Assembly (NCBI RefSeq): GCF_033095785.1 | Contig: NZ_CP137134.1 | Location: 2,418,001-2,482,000 of the forward strand | DNA length: 64,000 nt | Source of the DNA: Nitrosospira sp. Is2 | Lineage (GTDB): Bacteria > Pseudomonadota > Gammaproteobacteria > Burkholderiales > Nitrosomonadaceae | Reading direction: 5' to 3' | Shown: positions 34,649 to 43,976 of the stretch, in pieces | How the letters are laid out: each line of letters starts with the position of its first letter | Position numbering within the stretch: the first letter of the stretch is position 1 | Made by a program: the position numbers and the translations under genes | The notes under the pieces: model-generated | Told to the model about the DNA's origin: nothing | What the model saw: the letters and a program-made list of their open reading frames with translations, nothing else | Database searches by the model: none

Positions 34649-37306
34649 TCAGGGCGGGTCCTTTTCTGCTGCGTTTTTTAGGGCGTAGAGGGTGTCCAGC
34701 GCTTGCTTCGGGCTCAACTCGTCCGGGATAACCGTGCGCAGCAGCGTAAAAACCGGATGCTGCGGCCGCGTTTCCCGGGTTTCCAAAGTTTTTCCTGTTT
34801 CAAAGCCAGCAGGCGCGGCGTCCGAAAACAGGTCCCTCTGCGGATGCTTCCCAATTGTTTCTTTCTCAAGTTTTGAAAGATATTGTCTCGCCATTTTGAT
34901 GACCGGAGCCGGCACGCCGGCCAGCGCAGCCACCTGAAGACCGTAGCTTTGGCTCGCGGGGCCCTCATCCACGGCATGCAGAAACACGATATGATGCTTG
35001 TGTTCGACCGCGCGCAGATGCACGTTGGCCACTTGCGCGAACTCCTCGGCAAGCTGGGTCAGTTCAAAATAGTGTGTCGCAAATAGCGTATAACTTCCGT
35101 TCGTTTCCAGCAGATACCGGGCAATTGCCAAAGCAAGCGCCAAGCCGTCAAAGGTGGATGTGCCTCGTCCTACCTCATCCATTAATACCAGGCTTTGTGA
35201 GCTGGCATTGTGCAGGATGTTGGCGGCCTCGTTCATTTCCAGCATGAAGGTGGAGCGTCCTCCAGCCAGATCATCGGAGGCCCCGATTCGCGTAAAAATC
35301 CGGTCCAGCGTGCCGAAACGGGCGCTCCTCGCAGGAACGAAACTACCGCAATGGGCGAGCAGTGCAATCAGCGCGGCTTGCCGCATATACGTCGATTTTC
35401 CGCCCATATTGGGCCCGGTAATGACGAGCATCCGCCGTGCCTGATTGCCATGGCAGGCGCCAAGGCGTAAATCGTTTGCGACGAAATTCTCCACCTGTCT
35501 TTCTACTACAGGATGCCGGCCCGCCTCAATTTCAATAACCGTATCATCAGTAAATACCGGCAAGGTGTAATCCAGCGCAAGCGCGCGCTCGGCGAACGTC
35601 GCAAGGACATCCAGTTCTGCGGCGCTTTGCGCCACCTCCTGCAAATGGGGGATGTGGGGCGTAAGCAGGTTCAGCAATTTACCATATAGGAATTTTTCCC
35701 GCTCCAGAGCAAGACCCTGGGCCGACAGCGCCCTATCCTCGAAGGCCTTGAGCTCGGGGGTGATGTAGCGTTCTGCATTCTTCAGTGTCTGCCTTCGACG
35801 ATAGTCGGCGGGAATCTTATCGCTGTGGGCGTGCGTTACCTCGATATAAAAACCGTGCAATCGGTTATATTCCACTTTGAGGCTGGGTATTCCGGATCGC
35901 GCCTTTTCCTGTTCCTCAAGTTGAAGCAGAAATTCACCACAGTTGTTTTGTATCGCGCGCAGTTCATCCAGTTCCGCATCATAGCCATCAGCAATTACAC
36001 CGCCTTCGCGCAGCACGACCGCTGGCTCCTCACGCAAAGCTTTTTCCAGTAACGCCGGCAGCACCGCGTCAGGCATCATTTTTTTCGCCAGCATGGCGAT
36101 ATGTTCGCTGGCGAAACCCCTGACTTCGGCAATAATCGCGGCCGTTTGAGGCAACTGTTTGAGGCTCTCGCGCAATCCCGACAGATCTCGTGGCCGAGTC
36201 GATTTTAGCGCGATGCGGGCAGTAATGCGCTCAATGTCCGCTACCCGTTTAAGGGAAGCACGCACACTGAGATACGGCCCGGACCCTGCTTCGCCCATTA
36301 AATACGATACGGCCTCCAACCGGTTCTGGATCGCTGCCCGGTCGCGAAGTGGGTGATGCAGCCAGTGCTGCAACAACCGGCTGCCCATATTGGTCGAGCA
36401 GGTATCGAGCAGTGCTAGCAAGGTGGGCGAGGGATCGCCGAGTATGGTTTCGGAAATTTCGAGATTGCGGCGAGTGGCGGCATCCATGCGCAGATAGGCG
36501 CTCTCCCGCTCCACCCGCAGTGCGGAAATGTGCGCAAGGCTGGTACCCTGCGTGAGGCGCGCGTATTCAAGCAACGCGGCTGCAGCGCCCAGTGATGCAT
36601 GCAAACCCTCGCAACCGAAACCCGAAAGATCATGCGTGCCGAATTGCCGGGAGAGAATGCGCTCGGCCGCCTCGACATCGAATTGCCAGAAGGGCAGGCG
36701 TTTAAGGCACATTTTCTTGAACACGCCGTCGCCATTGACCATGTCAACGCTATCGGGTGAATCTGGCAAGAGAACTTCCGCAGGCTTCAGGCGCTCTAGC
36801 TCCCCTGCCAGGTTACCGGGTTTGGTTTCCATCACGCAAAATTTGCCACCCGCCAGATTGAGCCAGGCCAGCCCCAGGATTGACTCGTGCAGGTGCAACG
36901 CAACGATAACGCTTTCGCGTTTTTCTTCCATCAGGGCGGCGTCGGTCAGCGTCCCAGGGGTGATGATGCGCGTGACCTGCCGCTCAACGGGACCCTTGGC
37001 GGTTGCCGGGTCGCCGATCTGCTCGCAGATCACCACCGATTCCCCCAGCCTGACGAGTTTCGCCAGATACTGATCGGCTGAATGATAAGGCACGCCTGCC
37101 ATCTTGATTGGCTCTCCGGCGGACGTGCCCCGCCGGGTGAGAGTGATGTCAAGCAGCCGGGCGGCTTTCTCCGCGTCGTCGAAAAAAAGCTCGTAGAAAT
37201 CCCCCATGCGGTAGAACATCAGCATGTGCGGGTGCTGGGCCTTGATGCGCAGGTATTGCTGCATCATGGGAGTGTGCGCGGCGATGTCTCTCTTGTACAT
37301 TTTCAA
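34649..37306 (-). CDS. mutS: DNA mismatch repair protein MutS
   Basis: 885 residues. The mismatch-reading Phe-X-Glu motif is in FYRMGDFYELF (Phe37, Glu39). The connector, lever and clamp domains follow (the clamp around YIEVTHAHSDKIP), then the ABC ATPase with Walker A TGPNMGGKSTYMR (about 625), the GGRSTFMLEM signature, and Walker B LVLMDEVGRGTSTFDG. The C-terminal end (ELSPKQALDTLYALK) is the usual tetramerisation tail. Full length; works with MutL, not in this window. Confidence 0.97.
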   Translation of the reverse strand: MKMYKRDIAAHTPMMQQYLRIKAQHPHMLMFYRMGDFYELFFDDAEKAARLLDITLTRRGTSAGEPIKMAGVPYHSADQYLAKLVRLGESVVICEQIGDPATAKGPVERQVTRIITPGTLTDAALMEEKRESVIVALHLHESILGLAWLNLAGGKFCVMETKPGNLAGELERLKPAEVLLPDSPDSVDMVNGDGVFKKMCLKRLPFWQFDVEAAERILSRQFGTHDLSGFGCEGLHASLGAAAALLEYARLTQGTSLAHISALRVERESAYLRMDAATRRNLEISETILGDPSPTLLALLDTCSTNMGSRLLQHWLHHPLRDRAAIQNRLEAVSYLMGEAGSGPYLSVRASLKRVADIERITARIALKSTRPRDLSGLRESLKQLPQTAAIIAEVRGFASEHIAMLAKKMMPDAVLPALLEKALREEPAVVLREGGVIADGYDAELDELRAIQNNCGEFLLQLEEQEKARSGIPSLKVEYNRLHGFYIEVTHAHSDKIPADYRRRQTLKNAERYITPELKAFEDRALSAQGLALEREKFLYGKLLNLLTPHIPHLQEVAQSAAELDVLATFAERALALDYTLPVFTDDTVIEIEAGRHPVVERQVENFVANDLRLGACHGNQARRMLVITGPNMGGKSTYMRQAALIALLAHCGSFVPARSARFGTLDRIFTRIGASDDLAGGRSTFMLEMNEAANILHNASSQSLVLMDEVGRGTSTFDGLALALAIARYLLETNGSYTLFATHYFELTQLAEEFAQVANVHLRAVEHKHHIVFLHAVDEGPASQSYGLQVAALAGVPAPVIKMARQYLSKLEKETIGKHPQRDLFSDAAPAGFETGKTLETRETRPQHPVFTLLRTVIPDELSPKQALDTLYALKNAAEKDPP

Positions 37307-37367
37307 ATGCTGTGGCGGAGCCGGCTATACGCTAGTATTAGCGCTCGTATCTGCCCTCGTTTAGGCA

Positions 37368-40064
37368 TCAGGGCCCCGTATTGCCCTCCGGGTTTCGCCA
37401 GTACTCCGGAATCTCGGTCCGATACCGGCGCATTACCAAATTGGCTACCAGCCCGGTCCAGCCAGTCTGATGCGCTGAGCCTAGACCCTGGCCGGTTTCG
37501 CCATGAAAGTATTCATGGAACAGCAGGAGGTTGCCCCAGTGTGGATCGGTCTGATGAGGACTATCAATGGGGAAGTTCGGTATTACGTCGGTTTCGTCGC
37601 GGCGAAAAATATCTGCGAGCCGCTCGGCTAGCATGGTGGATGCGTATTTGAGATTAATTTCGTAGCCGTTCAAGCAGGGCGCGGGAAAGGTGAAAGCATC
37701 GCCCAGGTAACGATGCATTTTTTCGATTGCCTGAACCAGTAAATAGTTTGTTGGCATCCAGACTGGGCCGCGCCAGTTCGAATTTCCCCCAAATAGCGCG
37801 GAATCGGATTCACCTGGCACGTACTGGATGATGGCATTGCCAATGCCTGGGATATGCCCGAGGTCTTGCCCCGTGGCATGGCGCTTGGACACGCTGCGTA
37901 CACCAAACTGCGAAAGGAATTCGTCTTCATCGAAAACACGTGCAAGGATTTTCACCAGCATGGCGGGAGTGACCAGTGACAACAAATGCTCTCCCCGTTC
38001 GTTGGTATCCACGGGGCAGGCGCATATGACGCTGCCATCGAACATGCCGCCCTTGTGTTTCCAAAGCAGTTCGTTAAAACGCGGGCGGCCGGCGAGCAGG
38101 CGCGCATCCACCACTTCGCATGCGAACAGGGGAATGATGCCAACCCAGGAAAAAACATTGATGCGCCGCGCGGAACCATCCGGCTGGACCACAATATCCT
38201 TGAAGAATCCATCGGCCTCGTCCCAGATGGGCACGCCCGCACCAGTATGGCCCGCAAGCGTATTGGCGATTGCCAGGAACTGGCTGTAGGATTGGACCGC
38301 GATACTCTCGTAGGCTGGGTCATCAACCGCGATTTCAAGCGCCATCAAGGTGAGCTGGAGCGAAAACATCGCCATCCAGCCGGTGGCATCGGCTTGCTTC
38401 AGCGTGTAGCCCGCCGGCAACGGCTGCGAACGGTTGTACACCGAGATATTGTCAAGCCCGAGAAATCCGCCCTCAAATACATTCATGCCGGTGACGTCGT
38501 TGCGGTTGATCCACCAGGTATGGGTAAGCAAGAGCTTGTGCAACACGCGCTTGAGAAAAGCCGTGTCGCCCTTGCCGCGCTGCACCCGCTCCGCCCGGAA
38601 CACCTTGAGCGCACTCAGTGCATGCAGAGGCGGGTTCACGTCGCCGAACGCCCACTCGCAGGCAGGAATCTGTCCGTCCGGGTGCAGATAATTTTCCCGT
38701 AGCAGCAGCTCCACCTGATCCTTCGCAAAGTCGATGTCGATGAGCGCCATGACAGTGCAATGAAACGCAAGATCCCACGCAGCGAACCAGGGATACTCCC
38801 ATGCGTCGGGCATCGAGATGACATCCTTGGCATTGAGGTGGCGCCAGTCGTGGTTGCGCCCATATTGTCTCGAAGATGGCGGCGTCGCCTCGTCTCCTTT
38901 CAGCCACGTGGATACATCATAATGATAGAACTGCTTGTTCCAGATCATTCCCGCCAGCGACTGGCGGAGAATGCGGTGATCCTGAGCCGTGGCTTCGGGC
39001 AGCAGTGACGTAAAAAAAGCATTTGCCTCACTGAGGCGCTGGGCCAAAATTTCTTCATGAAAAGCAAATGGCTCAGACTTGGGTAGAGCTGACAAGACCA
39101 ATGTGATGGCAGCCGTTTGACCCGGCGCGACGGTGAGTTTGTGAACCGCGCCAAATTTGGTTCCCTGCTGCTGCGGATTGACTGCAGTCCGTTCTCCATT
39201 GACGAGATACCGATGAAACGCGTCCTTCACATAAGGCGCCGCGTTTGCCAGGCCCCACAACCGCTCGTTGTTGGTCTCATTTTCGGTATAAAGCCGGTCT
39301 GCCTGCTGCGCCCCGTAGAGATAATACCGGCCCAGCATCGGGTGTGCCGCGGCAACCGCCCAAGCCGCGCCATCTGGCGGCGGTATGGCATTCAGAAGCG
39401 GCTTCTCCCCACTTTTTTCCCGCCACGACCAGTCATTGCGAAACCATAACTGGGGCAACAGCCATAGGGAGCTTTCATCAGGTCCCCGATTCGTGGCCAC
39501 GATTTGAATGCATAGTTCCTCGGTGGATGCCTTGGCGTAAAAAACCTCGATGTCCCAGTAACGCCCCTCAGCAAACGACCCGCTGTCAATCAAGCTGAAC
39601 GGCGGATCGCGGCGGGAACGGCGCCCGTTTTCTTCCATTAACCGGTCGTAGGGGAAGGCGCATTGAGGATATTTGTAAAGATAATGCAGCCATGCATGCG
39701 AGGGGGTGGCGTCCAGGTAGAAATAGCATTCTTTCACGTCCTCCCCATGGTTCCCCTGCTTGCCAGTCAAACCGAAGGCGCGTTCTTTAAGGATAGCGTC
39801 ATGGCCGTTCCACAACCCCAGGCCGAAACAGAGCCGTTGAGCCTCATCCGAAATACCGCCCAGGCCGTCTTCATTCCAGCGATAGGCGCGAGAGCGGGCC
39901 TGGTCGTGATCGAAATAGCCCCAGGCATTGCCATCGGGACTGTAGTCTTCCCGAACGGTGCCCCAGGCGCGCTCGGAGAGATAGGGTCCCCACAGGCGCC
40001 AGTTCTCAGCATGGTATCGCTGATTGTTCAGCCTTTGCCGTTCCGGATTTGGCTGAGTGGTCAT
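37368..40064 (-). CDS. GH63-like (MGH1-type) glucosidase
   Basis: 898 residues from ATG 40064 (MTTQPNPERQRL), with AAGGAG ten bases before it; the frame is open to 40109 without homology. The pattern matches bacterial glycoside hydrolase family 63/MGH1-like proteins with an (alpha/alpha)6 barrel: EYPWFAAWDLAFHCT, ACEWAFGDVNPPLHA, GWMAMFS, NSNWRGPVWMPTNYLL and a C-terminal LLFHEYFHGETGQGLGSAHQTGWTGL. The acidic residues in AWD and GETG are probable catalytic candidates. No signal peptide, so cytoplasmic. Family members act on glucosides, alpha-mannosylglycerate or glucosylglycerate; the substrate here cannot be read from sequence. It follows suhB on the same strand. Confidence 0.78.
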   Translation of the reverse strand: MTTQPNPERQRLNNQRYHAENWRLWGPYLSERAWGTVREDYSPDGNAWGYFDHDQARSRAYRWNEDGLGGISDEAQRLCFGLGLWNGHDAILKERAFGLTGKQGNHGEDVKECYFYLDATPSHAWLHYLYKYPQCAFPYDRLMEENGRRSRRDPPFSLIDSGSFAEGRYWDIEVFYAKASTEELCIQIVATNRGPDESSLWLLPQLWFRNDWSWREKSGEKPLLNAIPPPDGAAWAVAAAHPMLGRYYLYGAQQADRLYTENETNNERLWGLANAAPYVKDAFHRYLVNGERTAVNPQQQGTKFGAVHKLTVAPGQTAAITLVLSALPKSEPFAFHEEILAQRLSEANAFFTSLLPEATAQDHRILRQSLAGMIWNKQFYHYDVSTWLKGDEATPPSSRQYGRNHDWRHLNAKDVISMPDAWEYPWFAAWDLAFHCTVMALIDIDFAKDQVELLLRENYLHPDGQIPACEWAFGDVNPPLHALSALKVFRAERVQRGKGDTAFLKRVLHKLLLTHTWWINRNDVTGMNVFEGGFLGLDNISVYNRSQPLPAGYTLKQADATGWMAMFSLQLTLMALEIAVDDPAYESIAVQSYSQFLAIANTLAGHTGAGVPIWDEADGFFKDIVVQPDGSARRINVFSWVGIIPLFACEVVDARLLAGRPRFNELLWKHKGGMFDGSVICACPVDTNERGEHLLSLVTPAMLVKILARVFDEDEFLSQFGVRSVSKRHATGQDLGHIPGIGNAIIQYVPGESDSALFGGNSNWRGPVWMPTNYLLVQAIEKMHRYLGDAFTFPAPCLNGYEINLKYASTMLAERLADIFRRDETDVIPNFPIDSPHQTDPHWGNLLLFHEYFHGETGQGLGSAHQTGWTGLVANLVMRRYRTEIPEYWRNPEGNTGP

Positions 40065-40232
40065 TCCCTGATTTCTCCTTCTTTGGTCTTGCCAGTTCTG
40101 TCTCCGCACCAGTTGACCCGGAGGTGGCGGGCCCCGCCACGCTTCAGGCGCGTATACGCTGCTCGCGATTCATGAGTCGATCGTGAACCGCCAGGCAAAC
40201 TGCCCGGCCAAGCTTTGGCCGAGCCTGAGCTA

Positions 40233-41057
40233 CTAATTATGCTGCTCGCTGCTTGCCTTCAAGGTTTCAGTCAAATGTGGGGCAATGATTTGCAGCAACT
40301 GGCCGAAGATTCTCGGGTTGCCCGCCACGATGTTTCCGTTGCGCATGTAAGTATCATTGCCTTCCATATCGCCCACCAAGCCTCCAGCCTCGGTAATAAG
40401 CAGGCAACCGGCAGCCATATCCCATGGCGATAACCCGAATTCCCAGAAACCGTCGTAACGTCCAGCCGCTACGTAGGCCAGATCCAGTGCGGCAGAGCCG
40501 GGACGCCGGATGCCGGCGGCTTTAGGCATGATGTCCTTAAAGATGGACAGGTAGGCTTCGGCATGCGTGAAATCGCGAAACGGAAATCCGGTGCCGATCA
40601 GGCAGTCGCCGAGTTTGTCACGCTTACTTACGCGCAAACGGTGGTCGTTCAGATATGCCCCACGTCCGCGGCTGGCAGTAAATAGTTCGTTCGCGGAAGG
40701 GTTGTAAACCACTGCCTGGGTCAGGAGATTTTTGTGCATTAGCCCAATCGAGACCGAATAGTGAGGAAAGCCATGAAGAAAATTCGTCGTGCCGTCGAGT
40801 GGATCGATAATCCACTGGTACTCCGACTTGCTCGCATCGCCTTGAGCGCCGCTCTCTTCTGCTAAAATGGCATGATCCGGATAGGCATCGCGCAGGATGT
40901 CAATAATGGCTTCTTCAGCCGCTCCGTCCACCTCACTGACAAAATCGCTGTGGGCTTTGCGCGATACATGCAGCAAATCGAGATTCTGCGCAGCACGGTT
41001 GATAATACCGCCGGCGCGACGTGCGGCTTTTACCGCAATGGTGAGCATAGGATGCAT
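40233..41057 (-). CDS. suhB: Inositol-1-monophosphatase SuhB
   Basis: 274 residues. Mg-dependent phosphatase motifs are complete: ILAEESGA (Glu67), WIIDPLDGTTNFLHG (Asp85, Asp88) and SPWDMAAGCLLITEAGG. In E. coli SuhB is also a NusA-linked factor for rRNA antitermination. It is divergent from trmJ (39-bp gap), the standard proteobacterial arrangement suhB/trmJ-iscR. Confidence 0.94.
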   Translation of the reverse strand: MHPMLTIAVKAARRAGGIINRAAQNLDLLHVSRKAHSDFVSEVDGAAEEAIIDILRDAYPDHAILAEESGAQGDASKSEYQWIIDPLDGTTNFLHGFPHYSVSIGLMHKNLLTQAVVYNPSANELFTASRGRGAYLNDHRLRVSKRDKLGDCLIGTGFPFRDFTHAEAYLSIFKDIMPKAAGIRRPGSAALDLAYVAAGRYDGFWEFGLSPWDMAAGCLLITEAGGLVGDMEGNDTYMRNGNIVAGNPRIFGQLLQIIAPHLTETLKASSEQHN

Positions 41058-41095
41058 TGGCTGGCTTCAAATTTTAAAGGAGTGCGAATTTTAAT

Positions 41096-41896
41096 ATGAA
41101 TCCCTCCTATCCGCTTGATAAAGTCCGCATAGTGTTAAGCCATCCCAGCCATCCGGGCAATATCGGTGCCGTGGCCCGCGCGATGAAAACGATGGGCCTG
41201 GATTCTCTCTACCTCGTGAATCCCAAGACTTTCCCCGACAAGGAAGCGGAACGGCGAGCTGCCGGCGCGTGGGAGATACTGAACAGCGCGACTGTTTGCG
41301 TAAATCTTGACCAGGCTTTGAGTGGCACTGTCCTCGCAGCGGCGGTTACTGCTCGTCCCCGCGATCTTTCCCATGAGGTTTTCGATGCTCGCCGCGGGGC
41401 GCTGGAATTGATCGGTCACGCGCGGCAAAGCCGGGTGGCAGTCGTTTTCGGCACGGAAATGTCCGGACTTACCACATCCGAAGTCACCAAATGCCACCTT
41501 GTCGTGCATATTCCCGCCAATCCAGACTACTCCTCGCTAAACCTCGCCAGCGCAGTGCAGGTAATGACGTACGAGTTGCGGATGGCGCTGGCGCAGCCTG
41601 CCTCTTTTTCTCCATCGATTGGCCCGGCGGCGGCATTCGAAGAGATCGAACTGCTTTACCAGCACCTTGAGCGAGTCGCGATTAGCACCGGCTTGCTCGA
41701 TCCTCGCGAGCCCAAGCGTTTGATGCAGCGGATACGTCGATTGTTCGCCCGCGCCCGGCTCGAAAAAGAAGAAGTGAACATTTTGCGCGGGGTTCTCGGT
41801 GCATGTGAAAACCGTATGCGAGCCCACGAGCCTGTCGCAAAGGGCAGTTCGATCAAGTCTAGTGCGCATAAAGGCGGGAAGCTACAAGAAAGTTAA
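41096..41896 (+). CDS. trmJ: tRNA (cytidine/uridine-2'-O-)-methyltransferase TrmJ
   Basis: 266 residues, SPOUT superfamily. VLSHPSHPGNIGAVARAMKTMG is the N-terminal signature, VVFGTEMSGLT and VHIPANPDYSSLNLASAVQVM form the knotted SAM site. TrmJ methylates position 32 of several tRNAs. The motif FGTEMSGL differs from the more usual FGRERSGL (Arg to Thr, Arg to Met), which could alter tRNA choice. A C-terminal helical extension of about 90 residues ends in a Lys/Ser-rich tail. It precedes iscR. Confidence 0.92.
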   Translation: MNPSYPLDKVRIVLSHPSHPGNIGAVARAMKTMGLDSLYLVNPKTFPDKEAERRAAGAWEILNSATVCVNLDQALSGTVLAAAVTARPRDLSHEVFDARRGALELIGHARQSRVAVVFGTEMSGLTTSEVTKCHLVVHIPANPDYSSLNLASAVQVMTYELRMALAQPASFSPSIGPAAAFEEIELLYQHLERVAISTGLLDPREPKRLMQRIRRLFARARLEKEEVNILRGVLGACENRMRAHEPVAKGSSIKSSAHKGGKLQES

Positions 41897-41936
41897 CCCT
41901 ACGCCCGGATCCAGTTCAATTTCCTGAACAAAATAG

Positions 41937-41965
41937 TTGACCGTCGTAGAGGGGCTTTATATACT
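41937..41965 (+). promoter_or_regulatory. iscR promoter
   Basis: TTGACC (41937-41942) and TATACT (41960-41965) with a 17-bp spacer, about 90 bp before iscR. The -10 element is overlapped by the IscR site. Confidence 0.65.
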
Positions 41966-41985
41966 TGACTAGCCTTGTCGGGTAT
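41961..41985 (+). promoter_or_regulatory. Type 1 IscR binding site (autorepression)
   Basis: The 25-bp site reads ATACTTGACT in its left half and GTCGGGTAT in its right half. It fits the E. coli type 1 consensus (ATAs-yyGACT ... aGTC-rrsTAT) at nearly every defined position. It covers the -10 region and start point, which fits repression by [2Fe-2S]-IscR. Confidence 0.72.
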
Positions 41986-42056
41986 TAAGCCACTGATCCG
42001 GTATTTTCCAGCCATATTTCACGAGAGCACGGTATGAATACTTATTGGAGCGTAAA

Positions 42057-42524
42057 ATGCGATTGACGACCAAGGGACGTTTTGCGGTAACTGCAATGAT
42101 TGATCTTGCCTTGCACAGTGCCGATGGGCCAGTAACGTTGGCGGGTATAAGCGAAAGGCAGAAAATTTCGCTATCTTATCTGGAACAACTATTCGGCAAG
42201 TTGCGGCGCAACAAGCTGGTGGGCAGTGTCAGAGGGCCTGGTGGCGGCTATTGCCTGACAAAACCGATGAATGAAGTGTCGGTCGTAGACATCATCCTCG
42301 CCGTGGATGAGCCGATTGATGCGACTCAGTGCGGGGGGAAGGAAAATTGTCTAAATGACCAGCGGTGCATGACTCACGACCTATGGGCGAATCTCAATGC
42401 CAGAATAAGAGATTATCTTGCGCTGGTAACGCTCGAGCAGTTGGTTTCGAACCCCAAGGTGCAGGACATTGCTGTATTACAGGATATGAGAGCATGCAAG
42501 CCCGATGAAACGGCTTTGGCTTGA
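42057..42524 (+). CDS. iscR: Fe-S cluster regulator IscR (Rrf2 family)
   Basis: 156 residues from ATG 42057, with GGAG six bases upstream. A winged helix-turn-helix N-terminus (MRLTTKGRFAVTAMIDLAL... ISLSYLEQLFGKLRRNKLV) and three cysteines at 92, 98 and 104, the same positions as in E. coli IscR, for the [2Fe-2S] cluster. The recognition segment GSVRGPGGGY is conserved. It represses its own operon when loaded with cluster, and a matching site lies upstream. Confidence 0.96.
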   Translation: MRLTTKGRFAVTAMIDLALHSADGPVTLAGISERQKISLSYLEQLFGKLRRNKLVGSVRGPGGGYCLTKPMNEVSVVDIILAVDEPIDATQCGGKENCLNDQRCMTHDLWANLNARIRDYLALVTLEQLVSNPKVQDIAVLQDMRACKPDETALA

Positions 42525-42623
42525 TTGACAGGGTATGAAATACCAGAAATCAAGTTTCGCTTGCATAGTTATCCCAGAGTAGCAGACGCGATGACAGCGC
42601 GACGGCAGCAGGTGGACAGGGCG

Positions 42624-43781
42624 ATGACTTACGCATATTTTGATCACAACGCGACAACCGGGGTGGATGACGCCGTGCTGGAGGCGATGATGCCGTATTT
42701 CCAGAATGATTTCGGCAATCCTTCAAGTCGCCATGCGCCCGGCAGGACGGCGCGTCTCGCGGTCGATCTTGCGCGTGAGCAGGTGGCGGATTCGGTCGGG
42801 GTGCAGCCGTCACAAGTCATCTTTACCAGTGGCGGCTCCGAGGCCAACAACTTGTTTATCCAAGGCGCCGCCGGGTACCTAAAGCCGACGTGCATCGTGG
42901 TAAGTTCAATCGAACACCCGTGCGTGATGCGAACGGCTCAGGATCTTGCGCGTGGCCGCGATAGAGGCTGGAATTTACGCCGCCTGGACGTTGATAAGCT
43001 GGGACTTGTGGATACGGAAGATGTTGACCGGGCTATACTCGAAGAACAGCCGGGTCTGGTATCCATCATGCTAGCGAACAACGAGACCGGCGTTATTCAG
43101 GATGTGGCCGCGATTGCAGAGAAATTCCGGGTGCGAGGGGCATGGGTACATACCGACGCGGTGCAGGCATTAGGAAAAATTCAAGTGGATTTTTCTTCGC
43201 TCAGGGTCCATGCGATGACGATTTCCGGGCATAAGATTTACGGACCCAAGGGCGCCGCGGCGCTGATCATAGATAAACGGCTCCTGCTCAAGCCGCTCAT
43301 CCACGGGGGCGGGCACGAGCACGGCATGCGGTCGGGCACGGAAAATGTTCCGGCCATTGTCGGTTTCGGCGTTGCCTGCGGCCTGGCGAAAAAACGAATG
43401 GCTGAAATGGCCGCACGAATTTCGGAAATCCATGGGCGGTTGGAGCAGGGCTTGCTGGAGATGGGTGCTGTAATCTTCGGCCTGGGCGCCTCCCGTTTAC
43501 CCAACACTTGTTATTTCGCCTTGCCCGGGATTGAAGGCGACACGCTGGTCGTTCGTCTTGACAAGGCCGGTTTCGCGGTAGCGAGCGGCGCCGCATGCTC
43601 AAGCGTGAATCCCGGCCGCAGCCACGTCCTGGAAGCTATGGGGGTGGAACCGGACCTCGCACGTTGTGCGGTTCGCGTAAGCTTGGGCAACAGCAACTCC
43701 CCGGCGCAGGTGGAGAGTTTCATTCATGCTGTAAGCAGTGTGGCACAGGAATTGAGGCGAATGAACTCGGTCACGGTTTGA
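42624..43781 (+). CDS. iscS: Cysteine desulfurase, IscS/NifS type
   Basis: 385 residues from ATG 42624 (MTYAYFDHNATT), with AGGTGG eight bases upstream; the frame is open to 42525 but those residues are not family-like. PLP enzyme that takes sulfur from cysteine. The PLP lysine is in ISGHKIYGPKG (Lys204) and the persulfide cysteine in ASGAACSSVNPGRSHVL (about Cys324), on a loop like class I desulfurases. The loop sequence is nearer NifS-like enzymes than to E. coli IscS (GSACTSAS). It follows iscR by about 100 bp, but iscU, iscA, hscBA and fdx are absent behind it. Confidence 0.88.
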   Translation: MTYAYFDHNATTGVDDAVLEAMMPYFQNDFGNPSSRHAPGRTARLAVDLAREQVADSVGVQPSQVIFTSGGSEANNLFIQGAAGYLKPTCIVVSSIEHPCVMRTAQDLARGRDRGWNLRRLDVDKLGLVDTEDVDRAILEEQPGLVSIMLANNETGVIQDVAAIAEKFRVRGAWVHTDAVQALGKIQVDFSSLRVHAMTISGHKIYGPKGAAALIIDKRLLLKPLIHGGGHEHGMRSGTENVPAIVGFGVACGLAKKRMAEMAARISEIHGRLEQGLLEMGAVIFGLGASRLPNTCYFALPGIEGDTLVVRLDKAGFAVASGAACSSVNPGRSHVLEAMGVEPDLARCAVRVSLGNSNSPAQVESFIHAVSSVAQELRRMNSVTV

Positions 43782-43875
43782 TACTGGGCCATAGCACGGG
43801 CCTGCCCCGGCACATCGCCAGCCGCCTGTTAGATAGCATCTGCAGGTGATTTTGCTGCCAAGACGCGATTATCTC

Positions 43876-43905
43876 TTTACTCTTTAAATAGTCTCCAAGT
43901 AATAT
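43876..43905 (+). promoter_or_regulatory. Candidate promoter of mlaA
   Basis: TTTACT (43876-43881) and TAATAT (43900-43905), 18-bp spacer, about 70 bp before mlaA. Moderate match. Confidence 0.3.
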
Positions 43906-43976
43906 CGAGGTATTTTCCGCACATCCTCTTACGAGCCGTAAGACGATGTGCTCCGCTGCACCATTTCCCTTGAGCC

